From NCBI GenBank assembly GCA_964007475.1, contig OZ023273.1:87066930-87130929 (forward strand): a stretch of DNA of 64,000 bases, read 5' to 3'. The stretch comes from Hybos culiciformis (Eukaryota > Arthropoda > Insecta > Diptera > Hybotidae). The translations under genes and the position numbers were made by a program. The notes under the pieces are model-generated. The model had not been told where the DNA came from, made no database searches, and saw nothing but the letters and a program-made list of their open reading frames with translations. This document shows positions 13,201-28,200 of this stretch, piece by piece. How positions within the stretch are numbered: the first letter of the stretch is position 1; each line of letters opens with the position of its first letter.

Positions 13201-16200
13201 TACAACTACTTTTGAACACATGAAACAAAATACAAAACAATCAACAAAAAAAAAATAGATGGTATCGAGGGGATGCACCACTGCAGGCACCACTAAATCG
13301 TGGTGGTTCAAAAGACTTACAAACAACATCTACACTTTCAATAACACCAAGACGGGAAGATGATGGTGCCAAATTTAAATGCGTCGTTTGGAATAGAGCC
13401 ATGCCAGAAGGTCAACGTTTGGAAACAACAGTAACACTAAGTGTAAATTGTAAGTAAAAAAAAAATAATAATAATAATAATAATAATATAGAAATTTTTT
13501 TATTGCGATTTCATTTTTAAACTTTTCGTTTTTTTTTATTTATAAATTACATTTTCTGAATGAAAAAAAGTTAAAAAAAAAAAATAAAAAATAAAAGATT
13601 AATGATTTTTTATCTTTGGACTGGAAAATGGAGAACAGTAATTAAAAATGAATAATCTTTTTTTTCTAGAAAATTAACTAAATTTGATATTTCCTATTGG
13701 TGGGTGATATAGAGATTTATATATATTATATATATAAATATACATTTTATACATATTATAATTTTAACTCAAACTCTTTGATATTATTACTAAAAGCTGT
13801 TAAAATTATGGCGCCAATAACGACAGCACCATATTAAAATAGAATTATATAAAGAATATTTATATATCGTTAAAGATAAAATATACTTTGTCATCAAGAT
13901 TAACTTCAAAGAGGATAATTTTAAATGTGCGTTTTCTTTCAAGTGGAATGAAAATTATATTTGAAAATTTTCTTCAAAAATTAAATATTATATTTAAAAG
14001 TATATTTGTAATAATATATAGAAGCTATTACGATTAACATTATTTGTACATAATAGCTATCATCGTTAATTAAACCAAAAGGTAGTTAATGTGATATGTA
14101 CTTTCTTTGGTTTTTGAACCTTATTTATAACCCATATAAAAAGAATTAATATCATGTTGGATTCAGGAGAAGCCATTATAAAATTGCTGCTGTTTATATC
14201 GTATTCACACCATTAGTGTTAGTATTTTGAACATTGAGTATTTAAAAGATTTTTGAATAAATAAATAAATAAAACAATTGAAGTTTCAATAAAAAGCGTT
14301 TGCTCCGGGTTCATTTAATGCGTTTTAATTTGAACTTTAGTTTTATTTTTCGAACTGTCTCGAACTGAAAATAAAAATCGTATTTCTACATACATTTTCT
14401 ACCATGTAAAATTTGAACTGAAAAAGAATAAAATTCCTTGATTCAAATTCCGAAACGGCAGAAAGGCATTTAAACGAAAAAAAACCCATTGTGAATTGTT
14501 GAATTCGCAAAAGTTCAATAACAGTGCGACTATGACATAAAAGAAATTAGATATCTCCTATTAGTGCCTTACCTACTCTTCTTTTATTCAAAATTATTAA
14601 CATTTTATATACCTAGTTATTAGTAGAAAGAAATCTTTTACGAAACTCTATATAATTTTATTTTTATTTCTTGAATATTTAGATTAAAAAAAATATATAA
14701 GTTATTTTTTCTTTAAGGCTATAATACCAAGATAAATTTTTTTTTTTTATAACCAACCGTAGTATTAAATAATGTAATAATTTAGACCAGGAGTAGCCAA
14801 ATGTGGTCCGTCTTGATCATTTTTCCGGGCAGCAATTTATTTTATAATGGCCAAAGTACGGAACACCAATGTATTAAAAAAATACATTATTTCAAAAATT
14901 AACTGTCGAAATTAGCAGAAAATATTAACTTTTATTTTAAAATAATATTCTTGCGAATATATGACAGATATTGCCTGTTTTATTAATGAGTTTATAGTTA
15001 CGAGTTCGCGTAAGGGGTAAATAATTTTTTTTTGAAATTAAAGGCTGATTATGTTTCAATTTTTTACAACGAATTAATGTGTATAGTGTATCTAAATTTA
15101 ATACGGGGATATATAATTTTATAATAAATAAATAAATAGATATATAGCCTGCGGAGTTAGTTGCATTTTCTTAAGTGGCCCGCAAGATCATTTGGGTTGG
15201 TCACCTATGATTTAAACCAATAAATTAAAATTAGTATAACGAAAAAAAAAAAAACCGAAATAAAATAAAGCATAATTTTTGTGACAAAATTTATTCAAAA
15301 TCAATTTTATGAGTTCAAAACTTTGCCTGTTTTATGAAGAAAAAAAATAAAATCGTCATACTTTGGCAATATATTCTGGTGTGAAATATGTTTTAAGTAG
15401 AATAAAAAAAAAAAAGCTTTACGAGCTCATAAATTTATGAATTTTTTTTTATATACATATATTTAAATTAATGCAAAGTACCACTTAAAAAATATTATAT
15501 AACCATCTTATAGTAATTTTTTTTTTTGCTTTTTTATCAAAAAATTTATATCTCTTCTAAAAAAATGATTATGCTTTAAATATTTGTTTTTTTGCTTTAT
15601 GATTTTCAATGAAAATTTTGAATTACAATTTTTTAATATGTATAAAAAAAAAATTAAATAAAATTTTCTCAGAATATTGCTAAACTCAAGAAATTAATTT
15701 AAAAATATAATTTTGTTAATTTTATTTTATTTGTTTTTTTTTTTTTTCATATAATTTTGAGGAAATTTGTGTTTTATATATATTAATTTTTATATATTTT
15801 TTTTTTTTTGGAGAATTTGATTATTATTAGTGAAGAAGCTGTAGCTGGATTGCATTGGTGCTAACAAAGTTAGTTCGTTTTCTGTTAAAAATATAAAAAT
15901 AGACTGTCTGTTTTCACTGAATGCTAAAGTAAGCGCAATTTCGTTCACTTTCATTTCGACTAAAGAATGAGATTTCGAATTTGAGGAGTTAGACGCTCTT
16001 TAAATAGCCAAGGGTCTAAACAATTTTCATATAATATTTGCATATTTTTAATCATTTCGTATATCTCACGATTAACAACAGGGTTAGCATCTAGTTTTTG
16101 AACACTGTAAAATAATGACAGCTGTGTCAAATTAAATACCCGAAAATGTCACCCTTTGCCTTTTCTTAATAGAAGCAAACTTCAGGTGTTCTCGCTCGTT

Positions 16201-19200
16201 GGCATACCTTAGGCTGCAGATAGCACTATGATTTCTTTCATAGAGTTTCGTACAGACCTGGCTGTTATAATTTTTAGTAGGTCACGATCATCACTGGTTA
16301 AAATACATTATAAATATATATGTAGATTTATTTATGTGCGTATGCATGTTTTTATGTATGTAACCCCTTGCAGACCAAATAACTAATAACAACATAATAC
16401 TATTTAATTTATTTTTGTTTTGATTTTACATAATAATAGGCGCACGAATTAAAATAAAAAAAAAAAATAACAGAAAACAAAAAGAAAAAAAAATTAATTC
16501 ATTTTTATAGAAGACTATTAAAATAAATCTTCTGTTTCGAGTGAAGAAATAATTCCGCATTAAATATTATAGTATCATTATTTTGTTTATTTGTTAAACA
16601 TACATTGTGTATATATGAACATATATATATTCGAAATTGTTTATATATAGTCTACAATGTTTAAATATTTCTTCGCAATAGTGAAGATTTTTATGTTGAA
16701 ACTTTAAGAGGAATTTTTTTTTTTTGAAAACAAAACATTTCAAAACCACAAGGCGCGCACAATTATATCAATTAGTTATACATATATGTATGTATACATA
16801 GCGGTATATCTATTAGATTAAAATTTTATTTGTAAATTTCGATTAAATTTGTTTAATTCTTTATTTCGATAATTTTAACTAAGGAAATTTATGAATATAT
16901 TATATACTTCAGAGGTGTCAATAGCGTCGATCGCGATCTACCGGTCGATCGCTTAATGCTTTTAGGTCGATCGCCAATTAAATATTCATATTTCAGATAT
17001 TTATTTCCTTTCAAATTACAATTTTCAATTTCAAGAATCAAAAAAAATTTATCTAATTTTCTCAACATGTTGGCACAATTAAAAAGTTCTGCTTCCACTA
17101 ATTATGATGAAAATAAATATATCAAAGGAATTAAGAACGTTATTGAAGGATTCGGTAACCGTTTCGAAGATTTAAAAAAAAAAGCTTGATAATGTGGTTT
17201 TATTTATATGAGTTTTCCATTTGATAGCAATATTAAAGCAAAAACCTTTCAACTATTTTTGATATGGATAATATTACACTTGAACCAGAATTTTATAATT
17301 TTACAAAATGATATTTATATTAAAGCAAGAGCTTCCGAAAATAAATTCTGGAAATATTTAGCAGAAGATAAATATCCGAATGTAAAAAAATTAGCTGAAA
17401 ATTTATACCCGTATTTTGGTTCGACATATTTGTGCGAATGAGCATTTTCACAAATGAAAATAATAAAGTCGAAATACCGAATTAATTTAACAGACGAACA
17501 CAATAAATATTGCCTTCTCCACTAACTCCAACTTTTAGAAAAAGTAGATCGCAAATGATTTTTACTGCGCGAAGTAGATCTTATAGAAAAATTAGTTGAC
17601 ACCCCTGATATACTTATATACATATGGAATAAGTTTATGCAGACGATTTAAAATATTCATAGATTAATTTCAATTTTACTTAGTTCAGATTTTTTATTCT
17701 TAGATTATTATTATTCTATTTGTATTTTGTATAAGTTCACTTAATTCATTTTGAAAACCATTTTTGATATAAGTTTCATTGTGACTTCCTAAAAAATTAT
17801 TAGCTTTGTAAAATTCCGAAATAAGTACAGTACCATTCCATGTAAGCTTACATTTGATTGTTGATGGCATTAAGAATAGTCAACTTTGAAAAAATCTATC
17901 ATTTGGATATATTGGTAATTCGGAAAAAATATATCTGACTAATAATAAATATGATTTTGAAAATACTTCCAAACAAAATATTAATTATTAAATAAGGAAA
18001 ACAATGTAAATGAAAATTCTAAAAAATAATTATGATTTTGCTGTTTGAAATTGAATGTTCATTATTTTATTTTATGCATGACTTAATATTATTTTTTATA
18101 ATTTTTGTCTAAAAAATTTCTAATCTGCAACATAAATTATGCTTTTGTTACCATTTCATTTATTTATTTATTTATTCATTTTTTTTTCTAACAAAATTTT
18201 TCATTCAATTATACCAAAAATTGAATTTCATTTTAGTAATTTTTTGTTTTTGACACTTGGAAAAATTTAATCAAAATAATATTGATCATTTTTAACAATT
18301 AAATTTCGAATTTTCTTCTTTTTTCGTTGATTGGTTTTTCAGTTTTTTATTTTTTTTTATTTTTTGCTAAACGCAATTTTTCTTTTAACAAAAAATTAAC
18401 GAAAAACGAACGAATAAAATTTTCTATAATTCCCTTTAATTTTTTATGCTAGATTAATTTCAATGGTTTTTTCTTCTATATACAATTTTTCGCCCACATT
18501 TTCCATTTTTTTTTTTGGGGAAAAAAAAACACAAATTTTAATCGTTATCCATTATAAATATTTCCTAAAAGCTACTAAATTTATATATATGCATGTTTTA
18601 TGTATATAGTATTACAGTATGTAGGTAGGTATAAATAATATAATAAAGAACAAAACGTCGGTCGGCGATGCAAACCTCGTAAGTCTGTTTTTGAAAGTGT
18701 TAGATGAGGCACAGATAATTGCATTATTCTTATTATTAATGAGGAGAAAATTGCTTAAGATTAACCAATTTCGAAGCGATATAAGAATTGAAAAATAAAT
18801 CTGTAACTTCTTACGCAGATTATTACATTATCTAAGTTTATAAAATATACAAGGGTTGGTTACTAAAGCTCTCCTCGTAAATTTACGAACTTTTTTTTTT
18901 TCGATAATAGAAGGCGAAGATCAACAAAAAGGCCAGGAAAATGTGAAAAAAACATGTTTTGTAAATGAAAAGACTTACGAGGTTTACGTCGCCAACCGAC
19001 GAAAAATTTCAAAGTTAAAAAAAAAAATAATTTTTTTATTTATTTTTTTGTTAATTTTTTTTTTTTTTTTGGGAAATTAAATGGGGATTTAGGAAAATAA
19101 AACCAATGACATGAAAACAAGGAATAATATCAACACATTTTTTGTAAAACTTTTTTTATTTTATCATTAAAATAATATCAAAAGAAAGAGTTTGTTATGA

Positions 19201-22200
19201 TGATTTTATTTTACTTAGGTATATTTTTAATTTTTTTTGATTTATTTTCGAAGATAAATTTTGGAAATTATTTCTTTTTCCTTCAATGTAATATAAGCAT
19301 TATGCTATGTCTAAAATTTAGGACATTGGAATATTGGAAAAAATTGGTTTTTATTTATGGCGCCAAAAAATAAACTATTTTAATCCTATATTATAATTTT
19401 TTGATAGTACATATATAGTTAATAAAATTAATTATACTAATTTTATAAGGATCGTGAGTAAAGCTATTGATGATGTGTAAATTTACATTTGGAACTATAA
19501 TATCACGAATATGGAACTAATAGCTTATTTTAAGATCATATTTGAATAAAAATTTTTGACTAAAATTATTATTTAATTAGAAAACTTTAGACATTATAGT
19601 AAGTAGAATAATTTCACCATGACACAGATCCATATTATGATGTTTAATGATTTGAGCTATACAGTTCTATTAACAGACAGGAAAATTTAATATAGATTAT
19701 TTTTCGCGTAAATAAATTAGAAAAAAAATTTATAACCTACCAAATATTTATCAAATTTACAAAATTTTCACTTCAACTTTTTTTTATTAATTTAAGTATA
19801 CAAAAACATTTATGTGAAAATTTTCATCAGCGCAGATAGACAGAATTTTTTTTTTTTTTGAATAAATCAAGATTTTTCTCTTGTTATTTTTTTTTTTTTT
19901 TAATTTTATTTGCTGATATTCTGAGGGTGTTATATTTCAATTTTAAATTAATTTTTATTAATTTGTGGTTCTTAAAAAGTAATTATAGGGCCACCAACAA
20001 AATTAATACAGCAGCACAACAAAAGAAAATGAGAAATTTTACAAAAAAAAAATTGATGTTAAAAAAGAGATTCCAAATTTAATAATAATAATAATAAAAA
20101 AATATTTTAATCCATAATGCATTAAAAACATGGGAAGAAACAAAAACGCTTTAAGCTCTCTACAGAGAAAATTAGAGATTCTATATAAATTTGCTTGTCA
20201 TTAAAAAGAAAACTTTTTTTTTATTATATTATAACAGCTTCAGCAGAAGCATAAAATATAAAAAATATAAAAAAAAAAATATTTGTAATAAAAATAAACA
20301 TTATTTTGAATAAAATAATACAAAAATATTAAGTTAATTATATTGGGGAATTTAAATGACACAGACCACAAATTAGTCAGTGAAAGCATAAATCTTTTAG
20401 ATTTTGTTTTTTGTTTGAAAAAAGTTAAAAATAAAAGCTTTGATTTTAAATATTAAATAATGTTAATTTTAGTGCTTTAAAAAATTTATATTATTCGCTT
20501 TTTTTAAGCACTTTTATCTGAATTTTAGGATTCGTAAGCTATGTATACAATGTTGCTTTAAGAAATATGTTCAAATAATTTCGAAATCACATTGATGAGT
20601 AATACTCTGATAGTACAGATTTATTTTTTACTCTGTCATTAACGCTAATTAAAATATCTTTGCTAAAAACGTTGACTCATTATTGAATTAAGTAAAATAT
20701 TGCAATTTCAATCTTGGAATTAAATAAAAAAAAATAAATACAAGCATTTCAACACTTTTATCGCAGCTCTTACCTTTAATCGCAGCGCCAACATAATCTA
20801 AGTGGACATCAATAGTCGTTAATGTAAATTATGTAAGCTGTTTTAAGTGTGTTATAATGGGTAAATTTCACAGTCACAAATTTTCTTAACTTTAAACCAT
20901 TTTAAGTCTATCATTGTTCCAGCCTTACGACTGCATATCTGTCTTTAAAAGATAAGACTCAAAGAAGTGAAACTAAAAAAAAGAACTCTTTTTTGATAAT
21001 TTCCCAATCCTCGATAAGTGGAGATGGAAGTGAAATATCACAATTTTGAAATATTTTTGAACTGAATTCCGGAATTATGTCAATTTCACATATTAGTTTC
21101 TTTTTCTAAATCTGGTTTTACAAAATAAAAAAGCAGTGATGCATCAAAATATCGGATATAAATTTGTTTAAGAAACTTACGTACTAAAGCAAAAACCCCA
21201 AATTAGACAAAAATTATAGACTCAGCAATCAATTCAAAATAAATTTTCTAATAAAATAACATAAATTTTTAACATATTTTTGAATAAAAAAATATTGATT
21301 AATTAATTTGGTTTTTTTTTTTATTTTCAACTGTTAGGTACATTTCTAATTTTGATATACCTACGTTCCTCTTGGGTCGATCGTAGCTTAGATTTAATTT
21401 TAAAAAGTAGATCTTTTGAAAGAAACAAAATAGTGGGCACTACTGCTATACAGTATATTATAAATATTTTAAAGCATTTTACATGCATAAATAAACTAAA
21501 AATGTATATAATATCATTATTGTACATAAAATGCCTACATATTTTTGGCTTTAATACAGTTTCATTAAAGTAATATGTATATATGTATATTCCTAAGCAT
21601 CCGTCATCATATTAATTAAGTATTCAAAATATCTTAATGATTTCATGATTTATGACCTCATTTTTATATTTTATAGTCCAAAATTATAAAATTTTTTGTT
21701 TAAAAAAAGTAAAAAAAAAAATAAAACATAAAACAGTGACCACAAACAAGTCGTAACATATAACTATAAAGTTTAATGTTTCTATTCAAAATTTGACCTA
21801 ATTTTTTTTTTTTTGTTAAAATATCGATTCGAATCTTAGAAGTATATTATGTTTTATGTTTTGTATAATATTAATTTCATTAAAAAAAATTAAAGATAGA
21901 AGGAAAAAAAAATCTTTGAAAAGGTATTCCTAAAACATATGTAGTATATATTTATTTTTATATATTATTTAAAAAAAAAAAAACAACAAAAATTTACATT
22001 TAATGTTTTTTTTTTGTAAATATTTATAATTAAATTCAGTAAAAAAAAAAAAACCGAAAAATTTGTTTTTTATGCTTTCCATTAAGTCCATAAAATTTTT
22101 TTTTAATTAGATATACCAATTTACATAAAAAAAAATATGAAAAAGACCATAACTTATACCCATAAGATAAATTAAAATTAGTACATGGAATTCGGTTTTT

Positions 22201-25200
22201 AATGTCGGAAGTTGATTAAAATATTTTTTGCTTTTCATCTGTTTTTAGAAAAATTTTTTTTTGAATAAAAAAACATCTCATGCAAATAATATGTTTTGAA
22301 AAATATTTTTATAATAAGTTTTAAAAATAAAATTATGATATTATGATTTGATGTTAGTTAGATATATATTTTTTTTTTACCTAAAGGTTATAAATAAGTT
22401 CTATAAAAATTGATATCTCGTGAGATAATATTATGACAGTAATTATATATGTTTATTAATTCAGATTCCTGGTACTTTAATTTATGATTGAATGATTGCT
22501 GAAACTAAATAGCCCTTTGGTAAACCAAAAATTAACTGACTTTAAGAACTTCTGAAGGCCAAGTTGAAGTATTCTTAGTTCATGAAAAATTTTTAATATA
22601 GATTTCGATTTTTGTTCAACTAGAGCCGTAACTAGGGTATGGCGAACATGGCCCCGGCCATAAGCGCCTGATTAAAAAGGCGCTCACTCATTTTACCTTT
22701 TTCGAATTTTAAACAGTTTTTACTTAGAAAACATGATTTATTACAGCTTTATACAAAATTTAAAAATTCAAAGTTTACGTAATTTTCTTCAAAATTAATT
22801 TTTGTTAATTTGCTAAATTATTTGAAAATTATTTGAATTTTTGTCGACAGAAAAGTTAATGTCTAGATCCATGATGGAATTAAATAAAGCAGTGAAAGAT
22901 CTTTGTTCGGAGATGCTGAATGAAATCGAATTTAAATTTCAAAGTGCGGAGCTGTTTAAAAATTTAAACTCTTTACATCATTTTGAAATTTTATGGAAAT
23001 TGTTACAATTGATTTGTGTGAAACATTTCCAAATACTTATGTTGCTTTTCGAATTTTACTAACACTTCCAGTAACTGTTGCTGGCTAGTGGGGAGAGAAG
23101 TTTTAGCAAACTCAAGCTCATTAAAAATTACTTGCCTTCAACAATGAAGTAAGATCCCTTAAGTGGATTAGCTATATTGTCAATCGAATATGATATTTGA
23201 TATGTTTGAAGAAGCAAATTTTGATGAAATAATCAACGAATTTGCAAACATTAAAGCAAGAAAAATTAAATTAAAAAAATTTCTAAGGATTGAATTTGTT
23301 AAAATTATTGCATTTGTTAAAAATCAACAAATGTATTAATTTCAAATTGAATAGTTGTTGAATTGATAAATAATTTATGTTATCTTTTTTCGTATAATTT
23401 AAAATAGATCAAATTGGGATTTAATTTTTTGTAAGATAGTTGAGATAGTAGGCGCCATTTTAAATGTTTGTCATAGGCGCCGCAAACTCTAGATACGGCT
23501 CTGTATAAGTTCAACACTGTTAAAACATAATAAACGTAATAAAATAACATGCTGCATTAAAATTTAAATATTTTTACATATTTACTTTATGGAATGAAAA
23601 ATTTTCTATAAAATAACAAAAATGAACATTATTTACTTTAGGAGAAAAAAAAAGTAAAATAAAATAATAATTCTATTATGTTTTCTGTGAATCATTCTTT
23701 ATGTACATCCATAAAAAAAAATAAGAACTAATTTATGTTTAATTTTCAATATTAAATCGAAAAAAAATCATACTCATTTTACATTCAAAATCTAAATAAC
23801 AAAAATATAAAAATATATTTTTTTTTCTCTATTTGTATAAAAAGAAAATGGATTAAAATGCAAAAAATACAGCGAAGAAAATAATGTTAAAAGGATTCTT
23901 TCGATTTGGAAAAAAATATATTTTATATTTAAGATTTTAAAGCATCTGAATTTGAATACATTGTCGACATTTAAATTTTTCAAGTTTCATAAAATTTAAA
24001 ATTGTTGTCCTGTTGTCGCTTACAGCAATCAAGGTGAAACTGAAACTGACTGTCATTCAGGACTGAGACAAGAAAAAGTATACTTCTTTCAGTTTCTTTC
24101 AGTTGTTGTGGAGAACTGAATTTCAAAATTCAGTTTCAGTTTCAGCTGTATGCGACAACTGGGCTCAGTCTAAGAGATTAATTATCTATAATTTTACTTC
24201 TAGTACGTAAGAAATCAATATTCTACTTTAGTACTTAGCAGTATTTAATGAAAAACGAACATAATATTATTTAACATAAAAATTCTTTTAACTTTTAATA
24301 TAAATTGTGGGTAATTTTTATTCTATACCTTTATAAAAGCAAATTAAATATAACACTTTTTTTATGTTATTTTTGCATAAAAGTAAAAGTTTATAACATT
24401 ATTCCTGCTTAAATATACTAAGTTATAATATTAAATTTAATATGAATTAAATATTTAAAATCAAAAAATTAATATTTTTCAATGAATTTAATAAAAACAA
24501 AAACTCATAATCATCTTCATAAGTGAAAAATTTTCTCATTCTCGGAAAACTATAAAAATCAAATTCCATGCATTTTGTTTTTAGATTTCCCAAAATGACT
24601 GGGATTTAATATTTTCAGACTGTTGAACTTATCCTTTATACATAATATGGAAAATATTTTCTCTTCCGGAAAAGAATATTTTTTTTAATAAATCCGTATT
24701 AAAATTATAGGGATTTTCTATTAAATTATGTAATTATTGATTTATTTTATACATATATAAAGTAGGTATTTATTATTTTTTTATTGAAACCTTTGAAAAT
24801 GTACTATGTCCAAAATATAAAAACACAAAAATAAAAAAAATCTATCAGAATTCCATGTACTTATATTGTACGTATATCGTAACAGGCCGAGAGGTGATAG
24901 ATAAAATCAAATATTATATTTTATTGAATGTATATTTTTTAATAATGTAATTTTTTATTTTTTATTTTTTTCTTCTTCTGAACTCGACATCTGTTTTTTG
25001 CCAAAATAAATATCTCTAAGATTATAGATTTGTTCAAAAACGAAAAAAAAAATGAAATGAAAAACACAAGAACAAGATTACATTTTCTTTTTATTTTCCA
25101 ATAAAAAAAAAGAAAAATATTATAGAAGAAATAAATATTCAGAATGTTTACAAAAAAAAAAAAGAAGAAAAGCAAGAAAAACATTTTCTTTTTTATTTTC

Positions 25201-28200
25201 TTTTCCAATATAATAAGATAAAAAAAAATATACATAAAAAAAAAACTGAACATAAAAATATTGTAAATTTACTTTAAAATTTGTGCGTACCCAGAATCTG
25301 GTTTTTCTATATATTAGATGCTTTCAATCAAAAAATAAAGAGAAAAGAATGAAAAAAAAAAGAAAATATTATTTTTCTTTTTGTTTTTCTTTTTTTGTAG
25401 TTCGAAATAAATAAAAATAAGGAACAAAAAATTAATAATAAACAAAATATTAAAAAATATTAAATTCGGAACATGCATAAAGTTTTTTTTTTTTATTAAA
25501 AAATAATAAATATAAATTGAATTTTTGCATTCTTCTTCATCTCAACCAACTCAAAAGTAAAACAAAAATAAAAACTATAGGGAATGGCAATCCGGATATA
25601 GTATCCCTAAAAAATAATTTTTATAATATGTTTCTTAGGATCTGATTTGTTGAAATTTTTATCAAAGAAGACTGCATGCTATGAAAAATAAATGTACAAA
25701 CTTCAGATAAAAGTATTTGTTCCCACTAACTTTGCGAAATTTTTCAATCCCTGTACCTTTAAAATGTACGAAAATTTAGTCATAATTTCAGAGACATAAA
25801 TATTAATGACCTAGTTTATAATACACTCAGACCCAGCATAGCGTCGTTTAACTTTACGTTTTTTCGATGTTCATCGTTACCAAATTAAAAATTGTTTTCG
25901 TCCTGCGTCGAAGATGCGTTGTTTTTTTATAAACTTTTTTTGATTTTATTAGAATTTTCTGAAAACTTTTTTGCGATTGGCTTTTTTTTTTTTTAGTTTT
26001 TTCGGGGAACTATACTATTGATATTTTTCGAATTTATACTAGTTTTTTTTTTAGTTTTTCTGTGAATAAATAAAGTTTTGTTTTTAATGAATGTTTTGTT
26101 ATTTAATAAAAACTGTTTCAACCTATCTTTTACATAAATGGTTTCTATAGAAAACTGTAATCCACTTTGCGTCGTTTCGCTTTGCATCGTTTTTTTTTTT
26201 GTAACGTATATCTAGAACGCAAAGCGAAGTCTTTTGCTAGGTTTTCACCAAGCTCATGCAATTTGCACAAATCGTCCATATTCTAAACAAATTTTTTCAA
26301 AAATTTCATTTAATTATAAAAATTTATGAATTTTTCTAATAAAATTTAAATATTGTTTTGTAAAACTCCAGCAGTGACTTTTTGTCATACAATTCTTGTC
26401 CCGTTTTTTCACGGCTGTTTATTTTCTGTAAAAAAAAAAAAAAAAAAAACCACAAAAATAAAAAACAAAATATTTATTTTTTAATTTCCAGGGCCCTTAA
26501 CTACATTTTCTATCATTTAACTTTATTTTATCTCTAATCTTAGATTGAACACTATCGCTGTCATACTTTTTCTTTTAATCATTTCACATTTCATTCACAT
26601 TCATGTTTGTAAATAATGATGTTTAAAACATAATTTTAACCATATACAAAATGCATTTTATGTTCATTAAACAATAATTTCTAATATAACCTTTTTTTTT
26701 TATTTTTTTCCTACTTCTCATTATTTCCTATTAAATATTCAATAAAAAATAAAAATTGCAATATGTATAATAAAGAGCCTTCTATTGACCGCAGCATTAG
26801 TTTGCACACATACATGGTATATTATATTTTCTATTCTATATAATAAATATAAAATAAGACCTAAACTAAAAACTAAAAAAAAAGAAACAAATGGAATATA
26901 CCTGGAAAAAAGTGTACAAAAAAAAAAAAAAGATACAAACAACAAGAATAAATAAATAAAAATATACATTAATAGAGGAGAAACTTTTTTAATAAAAACA
27001 AATTTAAAGCTATTGCTAGTGCAAAAAAAAAAAAAAAACCAGATGAAGTTGAAAATTTAATAAAATATTAAAAAAAAATACTAAAATAAAATAAAATAAA
27101 AATATGGAGCTGAATCAAATAATTTTTTTTTTTTTTTCTGTTATAGTTGTGTTATTTTTCTATAATTTACCTTTTTTTTGTACGTACTGTATTTACTGTA
27201 TAGTAACATATAGTATAAGATATTTTTGTTTATATACGTTTAAAATTTCTAATGCAAAATGTATTTTGGAAAAGATCTCGCTACTTGCGCTTGCCGTGGT
27301 GGGTGCATTAAAGAAAAATATATATATATAGAAAATAATACAAAAATGACATTCACTTTTATATTTCATGATACAAATTAAAAAATATCTATAAAATATG
27401 TACGATGTATATTGTAGATAAATGAATTTATATAAACAAAATATGTTTATTTGCTATGTTTTTTGTTAATAAAAAATAACAATCTGCTGTTGACTGTGTC
27501 TATTGCACAAAAAATTAACAAATTTCTTTATTTCCCTATATCTATATGTGACAAAACATTGTTTGAACAATGAAAATTGCAATATTGCATATTATACATA
27601 ATGTACATAATAAAATAATTTAGAAATCAGTTTTGGATATATACGAACTTCATATAGTTAAAAAATTATACAATCGTTTATATTATATTGAAAATATGTG
27701 TCCAAAATAGTTTTTCAAACAATATAATTTTGTTATTATTCGATATTTGAAGCTTTAATCGACCAGTTTTTTGACACATTTGATATGTGAAAATATTAAT
27801 TTAACAATATAAAGTGCTGGTACGATTTTTTGTTCTGAATATAGGACAAAATAATAAAATATGCACTGTTTTTTTTTTTCTTTTTGGCAAATTAAATATT
27901 CCTTTTAGTAATTTGTTATCAAAAGATTAAAATATAAACGAAATTTTGGTTAAAATAAACATTGTTAACACTATATATATAGAATAGTATCAGTAGAACA
28001 TTTTACCAGAATGGTTTGATTAATTCAGCTTTTTCATATTATTTCAATAATCTTGGACCTAGATATCTCTGTTAGGTCAATTATTTCACGTACGGAATTT
28101 TTTGAATATTTTTTTTAACGAGCTAGCTGGACCTTGTTTTGCCTTCAATTTATTTTTAGTTTCATTCACAAAATTGGAAGAAAATTCTACACAATCTAAT

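Noticed and set aside
18856..19080. 74-codon open frame on the + strand
   Set aside because: It overlaps the right TIR of a MITE and ends in poly-Phe; no similarity.
24939..25253. 104-codon minus-strand open frame, Phe-rich
   Set aside because: Composition artefact of A-runs on the + strand; no motif.
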